A DNA stretch of 64,000 nt from Balanoglossus misakiensis. Its lineage: Eukaryota > Hemichordata. This document shows, in pieces, positions 1-11,621 of the stretch. Positions within the stretch are counted from its first letter, which is position 1. Every line of letters starts with the position of its first letter. The stretch is taken from the NCBI GenBank assembly GCA_040954595.2, contig CM082596.2:1984001-2048000 (forward strand), written 5' to 3'. Under the pieces are notes generated by a model that had not been told where the DNA came from, did no database searches, and saw only the letters and a list, made by a program, of their open reading frames with translations. The translations under genes were made by a program, and so were the position numbers.

Positions 1-507
1 ACACAACCTCGGCGCGCGTAGGGGACCTATCGCGGATGCAAGCGTGCAAGCCATGAAAAATAACTATAGCAGAAGAAAATCTAAGAAACGTACCTCTTGT
101 GAAATTTATAAAAGGATACGAGGGTGAATTGTCAGCCCTCAAACTGGCAGGTGTGCTGATGCATATACCGGTGCAGGTGTGTCCATTGAAACTGTCACGC
201 GTCCAGGTCGCGGTCACATTGGTTGGGTCACATTTTCCAGCCGTATTTCAATCAATATGATGCGATAAAAGCTATGGTTTGTTGGGAAACTATACTCAGT
301 CCAAATGAACTCCAGGATCGCGAGGATGTAGAGCTGACCACTCGGCAAAAACATGATTCCATCTTGCTTGTTCCCAATGCATGTCCGGTTACGGTCTCAG
401 CTGTGAGATCTACGCATGCGGCAAACAACGCACTCAACTTTGTTCTTATTGTTATGTAAATTAACCCTCCCAGGTCGTACGCGATATGGTTACGCACAAA
501 ATTCCTA
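1..507. other. No gene recognised
   Basis: Short overlapping reading frames occur on both strands, but none has a recognisable domain or convincing splice sites. The first 60 bases are CpG-rich, which could be the edge of a promoter or an upstream gene outside the window. The right part probably belongs to the CCDC103 3' flank. Confidence 0.5.
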
Positions 508-513
508 TTTATT
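508..513 (-). terminator. Polyadenylation signal, probable CCDC103 3' end
   Basis: TTTATT on the + strand reads AATAAA on the minus strand, about 180 bases past the CCDC103 stop codon. It is the first canonical signal downstream of that stop. Confidence 0.5.
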
Positions 514-691
514 ACGTCGTTCATCAGTACACAGAAACATGCATAAGAACATGTTAATCCTCTGTGTGTGTATAATGATAAAGATTACATATACATTGTG
601 AAAGTAAATTATTTAGAGAAGGAAAATATCAAACTATTTTGTGACTATGATTATACAATGTAGTTCATAATATGATCACATTTGAATATCA

Positions 692-1855
692 TCAAGAGAC
701 ATTGTATGTTTCTGAAACTGATTGCAAGGAGTCCTTTACTTGTTGATCTTGCGAACCACTGAACGATGACTGAAGCTTTGAAAACAGTTTCTCGGCATTC
801 GCTTTCTCAACGGAACTTAAGAAATCCAGCGAAAGTGAAAATCTCTTCGCCTTGGCCAAGTTTTCTAAGATTGACAACACAGTGGCAGAGTCATTTTCTG
901 AGTAACAGTCTTCTAAGGCTGTCAAGATTTCACCAAGGAGTCCAAAACTAATCTCGTTTTTGAAGATGTGACCAATGCATTCGCCTCCAAGTCTCGTGAG
1001 GAAGTTGTATTTTTCTGTGTTATTGGGACAGTGTCGTTTCCAATCCCTTGCAAACTCGTGGCCATTCTTGGGAAGTTTATTGTCATCCTGAAATGTGAAC
1101 GAGATGAAAATGAAATTATCCCTTTCACACAACCACGCTTTGAAAATCATGTCAATTGACCCATTTAGCAACACATCTCAAGTGTCAAGCTGTGAGGCCA
1201 GTCCCTACAAGCACAATGCACATCATTAGAGAGCCTTTATTGCTTTTGAAGAATAACATTGCATGTGATATAGTTCTGGGTCATATGCACAGGTCACACA
1301 CTGGGAGACCTAGTAATCAAATGACTAATATTCATACCTTCTGTAGAAGAGTCTCAGCTGTAGACTCGGCACCACTTTTCTTCATTGCATGTGGATTCCA
1401 TGGTGTGGGTTTCTTTTCACTGATTTTATCTTTTCTTTCCAACGGTTTGATGTGAGCTGCGGCCACTATGTCCCTGATAATAAAAAAATTACCATAATGA
1501 CTGACATGTCAATCATACAAGTACATGATGGACGGGGTATCTGGGAGATACAGACGTCCTGCGAACAAGTATGATTTCAGTTGTTATGGCAACCACAAGG
1601 CTATGACACGTTTCTGGGAAGTGTGTGCATGGCTTGCCCTAGATTCATAATGATGAATTATGCCAGTGATCATTGATCCTCTTGAGCAAGTGAATTGCTT
1701 GAAACTTACTTAAATTCCTCATAACTCTCCACTTTCTGAGAAACAGCTCGTATCTTGGCGTCGTTTTCTCTCCAGTATTTGGCGTCAGCTTCTACCGCCG
1801 CTTCCAACTCTCGTTCCAGTTTACTGAAGTCTATGTTTTCGTCATTAGAAACCAT
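692..1855 (-). CDS. CCDC103: CCDC103, dynein arm attachment factor
   Basis: Three coding exons (minus strand): 1855-1710, 1473-1338 and 1087-692, joined at GT/AG sites with matching phases and giving 225 residues; the human protein is of similar length. The N-terminal exon encodes an acidic, coiled-coil-prone segment ([20 protein letters not shown], then REND and YEEF). The middle exon carries the PWNPH stretch, and the last exon (from [13 protein letters not shown]) is the RPAP3_C-like helical domain. Family knowledge: CCDC103 is a cytoplasmic and axonemal protein needed to anchor outer dynein arms in motile cilia; loss causes primary ciliary dyskinesia. The start was chosen as the first ATG after the leader acceptor (..TTTTTAG before TTAAACACC). 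Assignment rests on domain order and motif similarity read by eye. Confidence 0.85.
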
Positions 1856-2072
1856 GGTGTTTAACTAAAAACAGAAGGAAGACATGAAAAAGATATTTTC
1901 CGCCATGATTACTATGTACGCGTAAAATTAATGAAATGCTACCTGCTGCAGTAAGCTGGGGGCATAGCAACGTCGTACATCAATGACAGGGGCTGATAGA
2001 TACTGTATCATATACACGTCGTGATAACAACATTGAGACAACGTTGAAACTATCCATTCATGTACCACACAC

Positions 2073-2171
2073 CTCAGTATTTCAGGATCCTTTGCTTGTT
2101 TACAATTTTAGGAGCGAGGATAGCGTCCTTCTCAACCACTGTAGGTCGCCATGTTTTCTGGAACCGGAAGT
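2073..2171 (-). promoter_or_regulatory. Putative CCDC103 leader exon and promoter
   Basis: Minus-strand sequence ends in a plausible donor (ACTGAG before GTGTGT, exon end 2073) that could splice to the acceptor just upstream of the CCDC103 ATG. An ETS-type motif CCGGAAGT lies at 2164-2171 on the + strand, a common element of TATA-less promoters. The leader would contain a six-codon upstream ORF starting ATGGCGACC (near 2151). The transcription start itself is inferred. Confidence 0.4.
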
Positions 2172-2265
2172 ATGAAAGAATGTTACACAGCGCCCTCAAA
2201 CAGATAATGTAATCATCGATCGTTTTCGTGTACAATTTGTGTATGTCTTGAAAGGAAAAACACAT

Positions 2266-2923
2266 GTGAAAACCAGGTTACTGTCAAAGTTCATGCAACA
2301 GATTCAGAAGAGACACTGACTATTTTGACAATACTATTATACTCTTTATTTAACATGAGAAATTACTGATAAAAAGTGACAAAAATATGATATGAAAAAG
2401 TGGTAGATCACATACTGATCAAAGATTGTAAATTTTATGAAGTGAAAGACATTGGTACCCTGAAGAAAACCATGTACCACAGCTTCATGGACAATTTGTC
2501 AGTTTTAAGAAGTTGAGGTCAGCTTGTTTTGGGGTTTTAGCTGCCATTAACAAAGTGTAGAAGATCCTATTTAAAGGAACGGCACTTTTCTCTACACTAT
2601 TAACAAACTTAATGACTTTAACCTGTATGCTCAATTCTAACTAAGTATTATTGGGATTAAATGTTATAAAAATTATTTCCACCTAAAACTACTAGCTAAA
2701 AGTTTTATACAAAAGTATACCAAATCCATACAGCCCAAGATTCTATCATATATATTTTACAGTTTGATTGTTCAGTTTATGTACAAAAAAAGTTACCAGG
2801 TAATCAAATTTCTGAGAAATTGAATGTCATGTTAAGGCACTTGTTCTGAAGAAAAAAAATCACATAAGATCCACATAAGATGTCTTTGCAGGCGCCTTCA
2901 TTCCGGTCTCATGAATTATTTTA
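2266..2923. other. AT-rich intergenic stretch
   Basis: No coding exon, RNA gene or repeat unit was recognised. The sequence is AT-rich with scattered A and T runs. Confidence 0.5.
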
Positions 2924-3110
2924 TCCGCCGTAGAATAGTATCCGCTTGTGTTCTTTGCGCATGCGCCAAAATCGAACGTAAAAATTCTACGCGGTACCAC
3001 GTAGAATTTCGTCCGCTGTAGAATAGTGTCCGCTTGTGTTCTATGCGCACGCGCGCGCTAGCGTCGATTCGTAAACAATACACGCAGTGGTACAATGTAG
3101 AATTTTTACG
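2924..3110. repeat. Nested foldback with 38-bp direct repeat
   Basis: Two 38-bp copies (2924-2961 and 3012-3049) differ at three positions. A near-perfect palindrome centred on GGTACC spans 2983-3008. In addition, 14-base arms CGTAAAAATTCTAC (2977-2990) and GTAGAATTTTTACG (3097-3110) are exact reverse complements. The word GTAGAAT in either orientation recurs five times. The structure resembles the terminus of a foldback DNA transposon or a MITE (miniature inverted-repeat element). It may be the low-coordinate end of the neighbouring Ginger-like element. Confidence 0.7.
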
Positions 3111-3406
3111 ATCTCTCATACACAACATCGCGACCTGCTATCTCTAGACCCTGCGTAGACCTACGAGGTTCTTTATATCGGATTACGAAAGTGGTCATTA
3201 TATTGGGTACGACCATAAGAAAACCCCTGGAGGACGTTATCACTGTAGCAATGTAAAACTATGCCCCCTTTATCAGCTTTATTGTTTATTTCTTCCTCTT
3301 TGTCTTCTTCAAGAAAATTCGCCGATGATTTAATGATTGTTGTTGATGTTTATTTCTTTTATGCATTAACTAATATTTGTATTTTGTGAACACTTGAGTT
3401 TTTACT

Positions 3407-3428
3407 GGGGGGGGAGGGGGGGGGGGGG
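3407..3428 (+). repeat. Poly-G tract
   Basis: Twenty-two bases, all G except one A. It could form a G-quadruplex but equally may be a simple slippage tract. Confidence 0.9.
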
Positions 3429-3814
3429 TTTCAGTCTAATAAACATCAATGTATGAAGGTCACTCAATGTCAGGATTTTTTTTCTGAATCAGAAGTATGC
3501 AACAGGCATTCCAATAAAACAATATAGGGTGCTCAAAGCCTTATGCAGACCACCCACTTAAAAACAAAGAAACAATAAAGTGGAACCACCAATTCATTCA
3601 TATTAATTGTTGATTCATATCATATCCGATATCTTGGCAGTGAGCACACTTGTTTACCTGTGTAGGTGTTGTTGTGACTAAATGATTCTAAACAGGTAAC
3701 CAATGTAAATTTTACTAAAACATGTTAACTGGATAGTTCAGGTTATATCAGTGTTTGGTAGCTGTAAATGCTTGTATTTTTCTTTGTTGATATTTTTAGA
3801 AACAGAACATACAA

Positions 3815-3885
3815 GGACTGGATGAGATTATTATTAAGATGGAAAAGTTGAAATTAAATGAGGGATTTAAGACTGCTAAGACTTT
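3815..3885 (+). repeat. Isolated copy of the array block
   Basis: This segment (from GGACTGGATGAGATTATTAT through GACTGCTAAGACTT) is nearly identical to a module repeated in the large array beginning near 4.48 kb. About 600 bases of non-array sequence separate it from the array. That spacer contains a minus-strand AATAAA (4019-4024) and no recognised gene. Confidence 0.8.
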
Positions 3886-4477
3886 AAAAATAAAATGGGG
3901 ATCAAATTCCAGTTCCACTTGAAAGGCTTGGCTGAGTGGAGAATGGCGGAGGGGGATCACTGGTTGAATAGCAAACAAACACACACACAGGAACAGGTAT
4001 CTTGGATCAGTAGGGGTATTTATTAGGACCAAAACTACTGACAAACTACAAGTCACGTGTTGGGCCCCATTGTAATGCAAATGAAAATGCAAATGAGGTC
4101 TGCTGGCATAGGGGCCCAACACTGCTAACCTAACTATTACACTACTAAACTATGGACTAAAGTCCTAAACTCTCCTACAGTAAATCAAATAAGTACAAAG
4201 GTAAAGGTTCAAAAATAAATAAATCATTGACAAGCATTGTATACATTCTCTATCGCAGTGAGACAATGTTTCGACTAAAAGGAATACAAAAACTTGAAAG
4301 TAGTTAATTAAAGTACATAACTCGAATGTGCGTCAGCTAAGAATGAATTACAAAACGAAAAACTTAAACCACTTATAACTTTAAAAAAATCAATTACAAT
4401 AAGAGTCACTGGCCGAAGGCAGGATAAGGGTGGGAAGGGAGGGAAAGAATTTGAACCAAGTTAATACTTTAACTAGG

Positions 4478-6663
4478 CCCTTACACATTAGTTTGGAGAT
4501 GGCTTGCTTGGCATGGGATTGGACTGGATGAGATTATTATTAAGATGGAAAAGTTGAAATTAAATGAGGGATTTAAGACTGCTAAGACTTCAACAATAAA
4601 AACAGACAGTACTTCCATTAAACGGACAGTACTTCCATAAATTAAATGAGTGACTTAAGACTGCTAAGACTTCAAAAATTAACTGAGGGATTTAAGACTG
4701 CTAAGACTTCAAAAATAAACCGGGGACTTACACATTAGTTTGGAGATGGCTTGCTTGGCATGGCATGGGATTGGACTGGATGAGATTATTATTAAGATGG
4801 AAAAGTTGAAATTAAATGAGGGATTTAAGACTGCTAAGACTTCAACAATAAAAACAGACAGTACTTCCATTAAACGGACAGTACTTCCATAAATTAAATG
4901 AGTGACTTAAGACTGCTAAGACTTCAAAAATTAAATGAGGGATTTAAGACTGCTAAGACTTCAACAATAAAAACAGACAGTACTTCCATTAAACGGACAG
5001 TACTTCCATAAATTAAATGAGTGACTTAAGACTGCTAAGACTTCAAAAATTAAATGAGGGATTTAAGACTGCTAAGACTTCAACAATAAAAACAGACAGT
5101 ACTTCCATTAAACGGACAGTACTTCCATAAAACAGACAGTACTTCCATTAAACGGACAGTACTTCCATTAAACGGACAGTACCTCCATTAAACGGACAGT
5201 ACTTCCATAAATTAAATGAGTGACTTAAGACTGCTAAGACTTCAAAAATTAACTGAGGGATTTAAGACTGCTAAGACTTCAAAAATAAACCGGGGACTTA
5301 CACATTAGTTTGGAGATGGCTTGCTTGGCATGGCATAGGATTGGACTGGATGAGATTATTATTAAGATGGAAAAGTTGAAATTAAATGAGGGATTTAAGA
5401 CTGCTAAGACTTCAACAATAAAAACAGACAGTACTTCCATTAAACGGACAGTACTTCCATAAAACAGACAGTACTTCCATTAAACGGACAGTACTTCCAT
5501 TAAACGGACAGTACCTCCATTAAACGGACAGTACTTCCATAAATTAAATGAGTGACTTAAGACTGCTAAGACTTCAAAAATTAACTGAGGGATTTAAGAC
5601 TGCTAAGACTTCAAAAATAAACCGGGGACTTACACATTAGTTTGGAGATGGCTTGCTTGGCATGGCATAGGATTGGACTGGATGAGATTATTATTAAGAT
5701 GGAAAAGTTGAAATTAAATGAGGGATTTAAGACTGCTAAGACTTCAACAATAAAATGAAGGATTTAAGACTGCTGAGACTTGGTTGGCATGGGATTGGAC
5801 TGGATGAGATTAAATTAAATGAGGGATTTAAGACTGCTAAGACTTCAACAATAAAAACAGACAGTACTTCCATTAAACGGACAGTACTTCCATTAAACAG
5901 ACAGTAGTTCCATTAAACGGACAGTACTTCCATTAAACGGACAGTACCTCCATTAAACGGACAGTACTTCCATAAATTAAATGAGTGACTTAAGACTGCT
6001 AAGACTTCAAAAATTAAATGAGGGATTTAAGACTGCTAAGACTTCAACAATAAAAACAGACAGTACTTCCATTAAACGGACAGTACTTCCATAAATTAAA
6101 TGAGTGACTTAAGACTGCTAAGACTTCAAAAATTAAATGAGGGATTTAAGACTGCTAAGACTTCAACAATAAAAACAGACAGTACTTCCATTAAACGGAC
6201 AGTACTTCCATAAAACAGACAGTACTTCCATTAAACGGACAGTACTTCCATTAAACGGACAGTACCTCCATTAAACGGACAGTACTTCCATAAATTAAAT
6301 GAGTGACTTAAGACTGCTAAGACTTCAAAAATTAAATGAGGGATTTAAGACTGCTAAGACTTCAAAAATAAACCGGGGACTTACACATTAGTTTGGAGAT
6401 GGCTTGCTTGGCATGGCATAGGATTGGACTGGATGAGATTATTATTAAGATGGAAAAGTTGAAATTAAATGAGGGATTTAAGACTGCTAAGACTTCAACA
6501 ATAAAATGAAGGATTTAAGACTGCTGAGACTTGGTTGGCATGGGATTGGACTGGATGAGATTAAATTAAATGAGGGATTTAAGACTGCTAAGACTTCAAC
6601 AATAAAAACAGACAGTACTTCCATTAAACGGACAGTACTTCCATTAAACAGACAGTAGTTCCA
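4478..6663 (+). repeat. Complex higher-order minisatellite array
   Basis: Three module types alternate. One is a 20-base monomer, ATTAAACGGACAGTACTTCC, in short runs. A second contains TGAGGGATTTAAGACTGCTA and its variant TGAGTGACTTAAGACTGCTA. A third, longer module begins TTACACATTAGTTTGGAGAT and runs through GATGAGATTATTATTAAGAT; it recurs near 4481, 4728, 5297, 5630 and 6380. Copies are almost identical, implying recent amplification. The array ends exactly at the stop codon of the minus-strand transposase gene, whose last bases (CCATTAACGACACT on the + strand) resemble the monomer CCATTAAACGGACAGT. It would lie in that gene's 3' untranslated region if transcription continues to the next AATAAA. 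Confidence 0.92.
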
Positions 6664-9600
6664 TTAACGACACTTTGAGCAAAAGAATGCAATGTCAGTG
6701 ATGTCCCATGCTGACTGTGGTGTTGTATCGCAGGTGGGATGATACCAGTTCTCACACCCAGTGCACTCAATCATCTGTACTTCTGGAAATTCTGGTTGAC
6801 GGCAATGACAAAAAAGTGGATATGTTCTAGAGGTTGATATCCTGCCAGTCCGTCTTCTCCTTCTGACTGGAAACATGCAAATGCGCCCAGTAGTTATGCA
6901 CTGTCTTAGATGGTTTCTCATTTTAGGTTGGTCCCATGCATACTCTGTTGGATCACTGCCATAACAAAGAGCTGTTGCATTTGCTATTGCAAAAGCACCA
7001 CAGTCATCTGAACCACTTTGTCGATGAACATCCATCCACTCAATCTTCATTTCCTTCTTGTCTGTGTACAGCATCCATCCAAGAGCTTTCAACATACTGT
7101 AGCTAGCGTTACCTCTGAACATAGAGTCATACACACGAACAGTGCCATCTCCACAAGCAAGGTTTGACACAGTGATCCAGTGGTTTTCTTGTAAATTCAT
7201 GATCTGTACGAATTTGTCGGTTGGCGTTCCGACAATACAAGCTGCAGTCACAACACCACTTTCTTGGAAACCATCAATATTACAAAACTGGCCACGGAGA
7301 AGAAATTGAGAATGGTCAATAAGTTCATCTCCAAACCAGGCAGTATCTGAAGCAAGAGTTTCCATCATCTTCACCATAGCCTTGTTATGAGCCCTTGCTG
7401 GTTTCACTGGCAGAGTTCCTGGGGTCCGCTTAAATGGAGTCACTTCAACCAATATGCATTCACCAGATTCTTCTCCCATGCTAGCTGCTGAATTTGAGGA
7501 TCCGGTTTGTGAAGATGGCAATACTTCAGTGGTTCCATTCACCTGGCTGGCTTGGTCAAAGTCCTGTTCTTCACTGGAATGATCTGTAGTGTCTGGTCTT
7601 GCATCATGTTGTTGTGAAGGTACAACATGTATGCGATATGGCTTCAGCTGGTCATAGCTTACTGATGTTTTTAGAGCTTCCCCAGTCGACTTGTCTATCA
7701 ACTTTACACCAGTTTTCGTAATGTCTGCAATTCTGGAATCAAAATAAAACAGGCACCATGTTATTATTCTCCCACTGTGTCACATACACAAAGATGATAC
7801 TATTTAAATTACTCTCCCATTGTCACAAATAAATATTGTTGGGAGCAGTTAAAGGGACAAAGTGGATCTCTTTTGACGTGGATTTTGTTCGATAGGAAAA
7901 ATTGTCTATGCTGTTTGACTTCTATACAACTATAAACATACTCCGTTCTGCTTGTAAACAGACTAGATTAAACATTGATAAAGATTTAAAGGTAGAAGTA
8001 CACAGTGGAACACTTTTCTACAAAGATTCTATTGTTTGCCCTGCACTTTCCTGGGTCTCCCCTTTAAAGTCAGTAATCTAAACAATACTAGAAATAGATG
8101 GAATATTCTGAATGAATGAAATAAAAAGACTACATGTAGAATAATTTTTCTCATAATTTGTTCAGGATATCAACCTATTATTTGCAACAATGCTTCAATT
8201 AAAATCTTTTTACCTGTATGGTCCAAACCAGTCTGCTGTAAGTCGGTCACCTTTTCTGCTAAGTTTCCTCATATTCTTCTTCATTACTTCATCTCCAATT
8301 TCAAAGTTGAATGATTTCACTCCTTTAGACATCCTCTTCTTATATTGCTTCTTTTGTTTGTCTTGGGCCACTTTAATGTTCTCCAATACCTGTCAAAAAA
8401 CAAAAACAGGGTGACACAAATTAATAAATTTGATTTATTGTGTCTGGCATGATACACCCAATATTATTTTCTTCTTGGTTGCTTTTAAAGGGACAAAGAC
8501 TCTCACTCACTCTCCTTTTTTTTCCATTTATTATGTTCGATACGAGACAACACTTATGTTAATGTACATGTGTATACATGTATGTAGTGAATGACCGTTC
8601 TCATATCCTACAAACAGGATGGAAGTTGTGTGTGGTCGAATGTTGATTCACTATATATACACACGTAGTATAACATAAATGGTGTCTTGTATCAAACATA
8701 ATGAAAAGGGCATCAAGAGAGAGACTTTGTCCCTTTCAAAAGCATGTCATGATTGCATACATCTTTATATTGAGAAAAGCAGTAGTCACTTGGTTTGATA
8801 TATAAACCCAGTGGATAAGCTGTCAATAATTTTGATCACGATAGTTGGGTTTATATGGTTAGAGCCTGGAATAGGTATTGATGGAGATTTTCTTTTTTAA
8901 ACATATATTTGCTTTGCATTTATATCCAGGTGAAAAATGAGTTTGCTACAATATGTTACCTTGCAAATGAGTCTTGTTCATAAGTACGTATGTGTGCCTT
9001 CATACATACAGTATCCATATACAATATAAGTTGTGGTCAAGATCAATGACCATTTTTCTCTCAGGTCAGTATTCTGTCAAACTTGTTCAAGGCGGGCATG
9101 CATGTACTAAATTTTGATGGTACCTTTTTGTGCACAGAGGTTATTCTCTGTGTAACTTCATCCATGTATGCCTTGTGGTCCATATTGGTATTATCATCTG
9201 CTACATAATTCTCGAGTGCGTCCTCCAAATCGTCCTCCACCATTAAAACCTTCAAAGTGAAAAAGGTAGACAAAAATTTCTCAATGTACCATGTTTACAT
9301 TTCCAGCGTTGACTAAAATAAAAAATATATATCATTTGCATTGTTGACAGATGAATTCTAGCCTGAACCTGTTTTCAGTTTTCAACAGAAACAATCAGAC
9401 TTCCACTTCAATGGATACAATCTTGCACATTATAGACTAAACGAAATAAAACAACGATATATTCTGGTAATGAACTACTAACCTCACAAGGTAATCTGGC
9501 TTCTCTACTATACATAAGTTGGAATGGGGTGTATTTTGTACTTTCTTGACGAACTGTTCTAATTCCGAAGAGACAGGCTGATATATATTGGTCCCAATCA

Positions 9601-11621
9601 TTCTGATGCTCATTGGTCAGCTTACTAATAGATCTCTTCACTGTTTGATTCATCCTCTCATCCAGTCCATTAGTTTGCGGGTGATAGGCTGCAGTAATCC
9701 GGTGTTCAGTCTTCATTATTTTACATACGTAATCGTTCACCTGTTTATACAAAATAAAAAGTGTGTAGAATCATAAACACCAATTTTATCATTTCATTTA
9801 TTTGGAGCAGAATATAATTACCAGGATAAACAGGAGAAAAATATTTGAGAAAATAGCCAAAAGGTTCTACTGGGGCTTTAAATGTTTTAAACATTGACAA
9901 TCACAAACTTTATCAAATAATCATATGATGATGAAATGACTGTATTTTTTGTTGATAATTTGCCATGGTAACAGTGCCTAAACTTGCATAGGTGACCATA
10001 TACTTGTAAAAACGGTGAGTCAAAATGACCTTTTATAGTATCATAATGGGAAAATTACCTCATTTACAAATTCTCTTCCTTGGTCCGTCAGAATATGTTT
10101 AGCTGCTCCAAATCTGAAATAAATAAATGTACTGAATATATGTACTTCATAACACCTATATGTATGAGTACACCAGACAAATTAGCTACACATGACTCAT
10201 GGAAAAACTTTTGTTTATGTCCATAAAAACATGCGTTTACATCCAGCAGGTCAAAGCTCAACTAGACTTAACAGGTCTCCCGTACTGGGGCATCATGTCT
10301 GCCCCTACCATCCAAAAACGGAAAGTTCCCATAGGTTATGACAGTAGGTGTATAATAATACAATTTATGTACTGATTATTAGTCCATTACATGGATTGGG
10401 CAACTTTTCCTGGAACAGAAGAGCTAAAATCCGATTAAAATTTGGACCAATAGAAAAAAACTGCCCTTACCTATAGAATGTTTCACACAGATGGTGTGCG
10501 ACAGTTGCGGCTGACTTATCACGTATTGGAATTGCTTCTGGCCACTTGGTGAAATAATCGGTGATCGTTAATACGTATCTATTCCCCTGAAGTGTTGTGG
10601 TTAACGGTCCAATCAAGTCCATGCCAAGCATATACCAAGGGGCCTTCACTGGTATAGGTTTGAGCTCCGGAGCACATGTCTTAATCTTCTCAAACCTCTG
10701 GCAAGTGTCGCATGATTTTATCTGTTCAGGGTGGGAGGAGAGATATGTACTGATCATTGCACTGTTGTCAGCATAATATGATATATGACAGAACTTCTCC
10801 CCATGACCTTTGTGTCGTACGAAAGTTATTTTCATGAGTGAAATTGCTTCAGAATTAAATGGCGCACTTCTCTTGAGTTTAAGATGGGGCACCAGTATCA
10901 TTTTGCCTGTTGCTATGGGCCTCTATAGGACAGTACACTCAGTTTTGAACGAAACCATTATGAACGTCCAACCGAGGGCTTGTAACTAGTTGAAAATATG
11001 CACGATAGAGTACACTAGAATGGAAACTGTAGCTTACCCAAGATTCAATGTCTTGGTAGATTGTTTTCCAGTAGAACTTCGATGAAATCTTCAGTGATGT
11101 CTTCGTTATTCCAAGGTGAGCTCCCATCGGCGAATCGTGGCATTCTGTAAAAACTCTTCTTCTTTCTTCTTCAGTCATCAATACCAGCTTTTCTTCTTGA
11201 CCATCCTTCCCGACATATAGAAACCTTGTGCCTGAAAGTATATAAACAAGACATTGTCAGTAAGTCCCCACAGGAGAGAACACCGAAGGAAATTAAAGCT
11301 GCTAGTAACCATGGAGAAGAAATGCCCTGCATACAGTGATTAGAGAATATTGCCTAAGTTAATAGAAAACAGTTCAACATTTTGGTCCATGACCTGCAAC
11401 ACACTTAAACGTAGCCAACATATTTGATGACCATTCAAAATGATATTCACAAACTTTGTGCTAGGGCTAAGGCATGTGATCAAATGTGCAAAGTCTCGGC
11501 CACACTATTAAATTCTAACTTTTTTCTCTGTCAGAAATAACTTTACCTTGTATTCTAAACCTGGTCGCATAGCCACGAATGGATCTTCGTTCGTTGGCTG
11601 ACCTGTCCTCGGGATACGAAC
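6664..11621 (-). CDS. Ginger1/GIN1-like transposase: integrase, Ulp1 protease, PHD
   Basis: Eight minus-strand exons: 11621-11547, 11231-11038, 10721-10471, 10113-10059, 9740-9483, 9249-9124, 8389-8214, 7732-6664; phases match, about 734 residues, no internal stops. Order: RR-rich start and LYVGKDG; H2C2 finger (HDSPMGAH, CDTC); integrase core with D in GMDLIGPL, D in LTDQGREF and E in YHPQTNGLDER, exactly 35 residues after the second D; GPY/F module (DWFGPY); SYDQLKPY motif; C48/Ulp1-like protease with His (ENHW, 7182), Asp (VYDS, 7128) and Cys (SDDCGAF, 7002); C4HC3 PHD finger (about 6810-6670). GIN1 shares the N-terminal and integrase layout. Expected function is DNA transposition, with the protease perhaps acting on SUMO-like conjugates and PHD binding histone tails. 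The 5' end is unresolved: the first listed exon needs one preceding base from an unidentified exon. It could be an active transposon or a domesticated host gene. Confidence 0.85.
7848..8069. repeat. Possible inverted-repeat element in transposase intron
   Basis: TTAAAGGGACAAAGTGGA at the left and, reverse-complemented from the right, TTAAAGGGGAGACCCAGG form imperfect arms. The left arm and an internal GTTCGATA resemble the better element at 8481-8743, suggesting a diverged relative. Confidence 0.4.
8481..8743. mobile_element. MITE-like foldback inside transposase intron
   Basis: Terminal arms GCTTTTAAAGGGACAAAGAC (left) and, from the right in reverse complement, GCTTTTGAAAGGGACAAAGT match closely. 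Pairing continues inward: ATTATGTTCGATACGAGAC is mirrored by ATTATGTTTGATACAAGAC from the other side. The element is about 263 bp and noncoding, typical of a MITE. No clear target duplication was identified. It lies in the intron between exons 9249-9124 and 8389-8214 of the transposase gene. Confidence 0.75.

Noticed and set aside
2074-2265. 63-codon minus-strand frame
   Set aside because: It overlaps the probable CCDC103 promoter and leader, shows no domain, and a better explanation is a noncoding first exon with a short uORF.
3796-4122. 108-codon minus-strand frame
   Set aside because: Low-complexity residues, overlaps an array module and has no similarity.
4478-6663. CRISPR-like array
   Set aside because: There are no unique spacers between repeats, the modules are contiguous and hierarchical, and the host is an animal genome.
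6664-11621. LTR retrotransposon (Ty3/gypsy) or endogenous retrovirus
   Set aside because: The integrase is split by introns, and no gag, protease-aspartyl, reverse transcriptase, RNase H or LTR sequence is present. Similarity to GIN1 and the C-terminal protease and PHD fit a DNA transposon class better.
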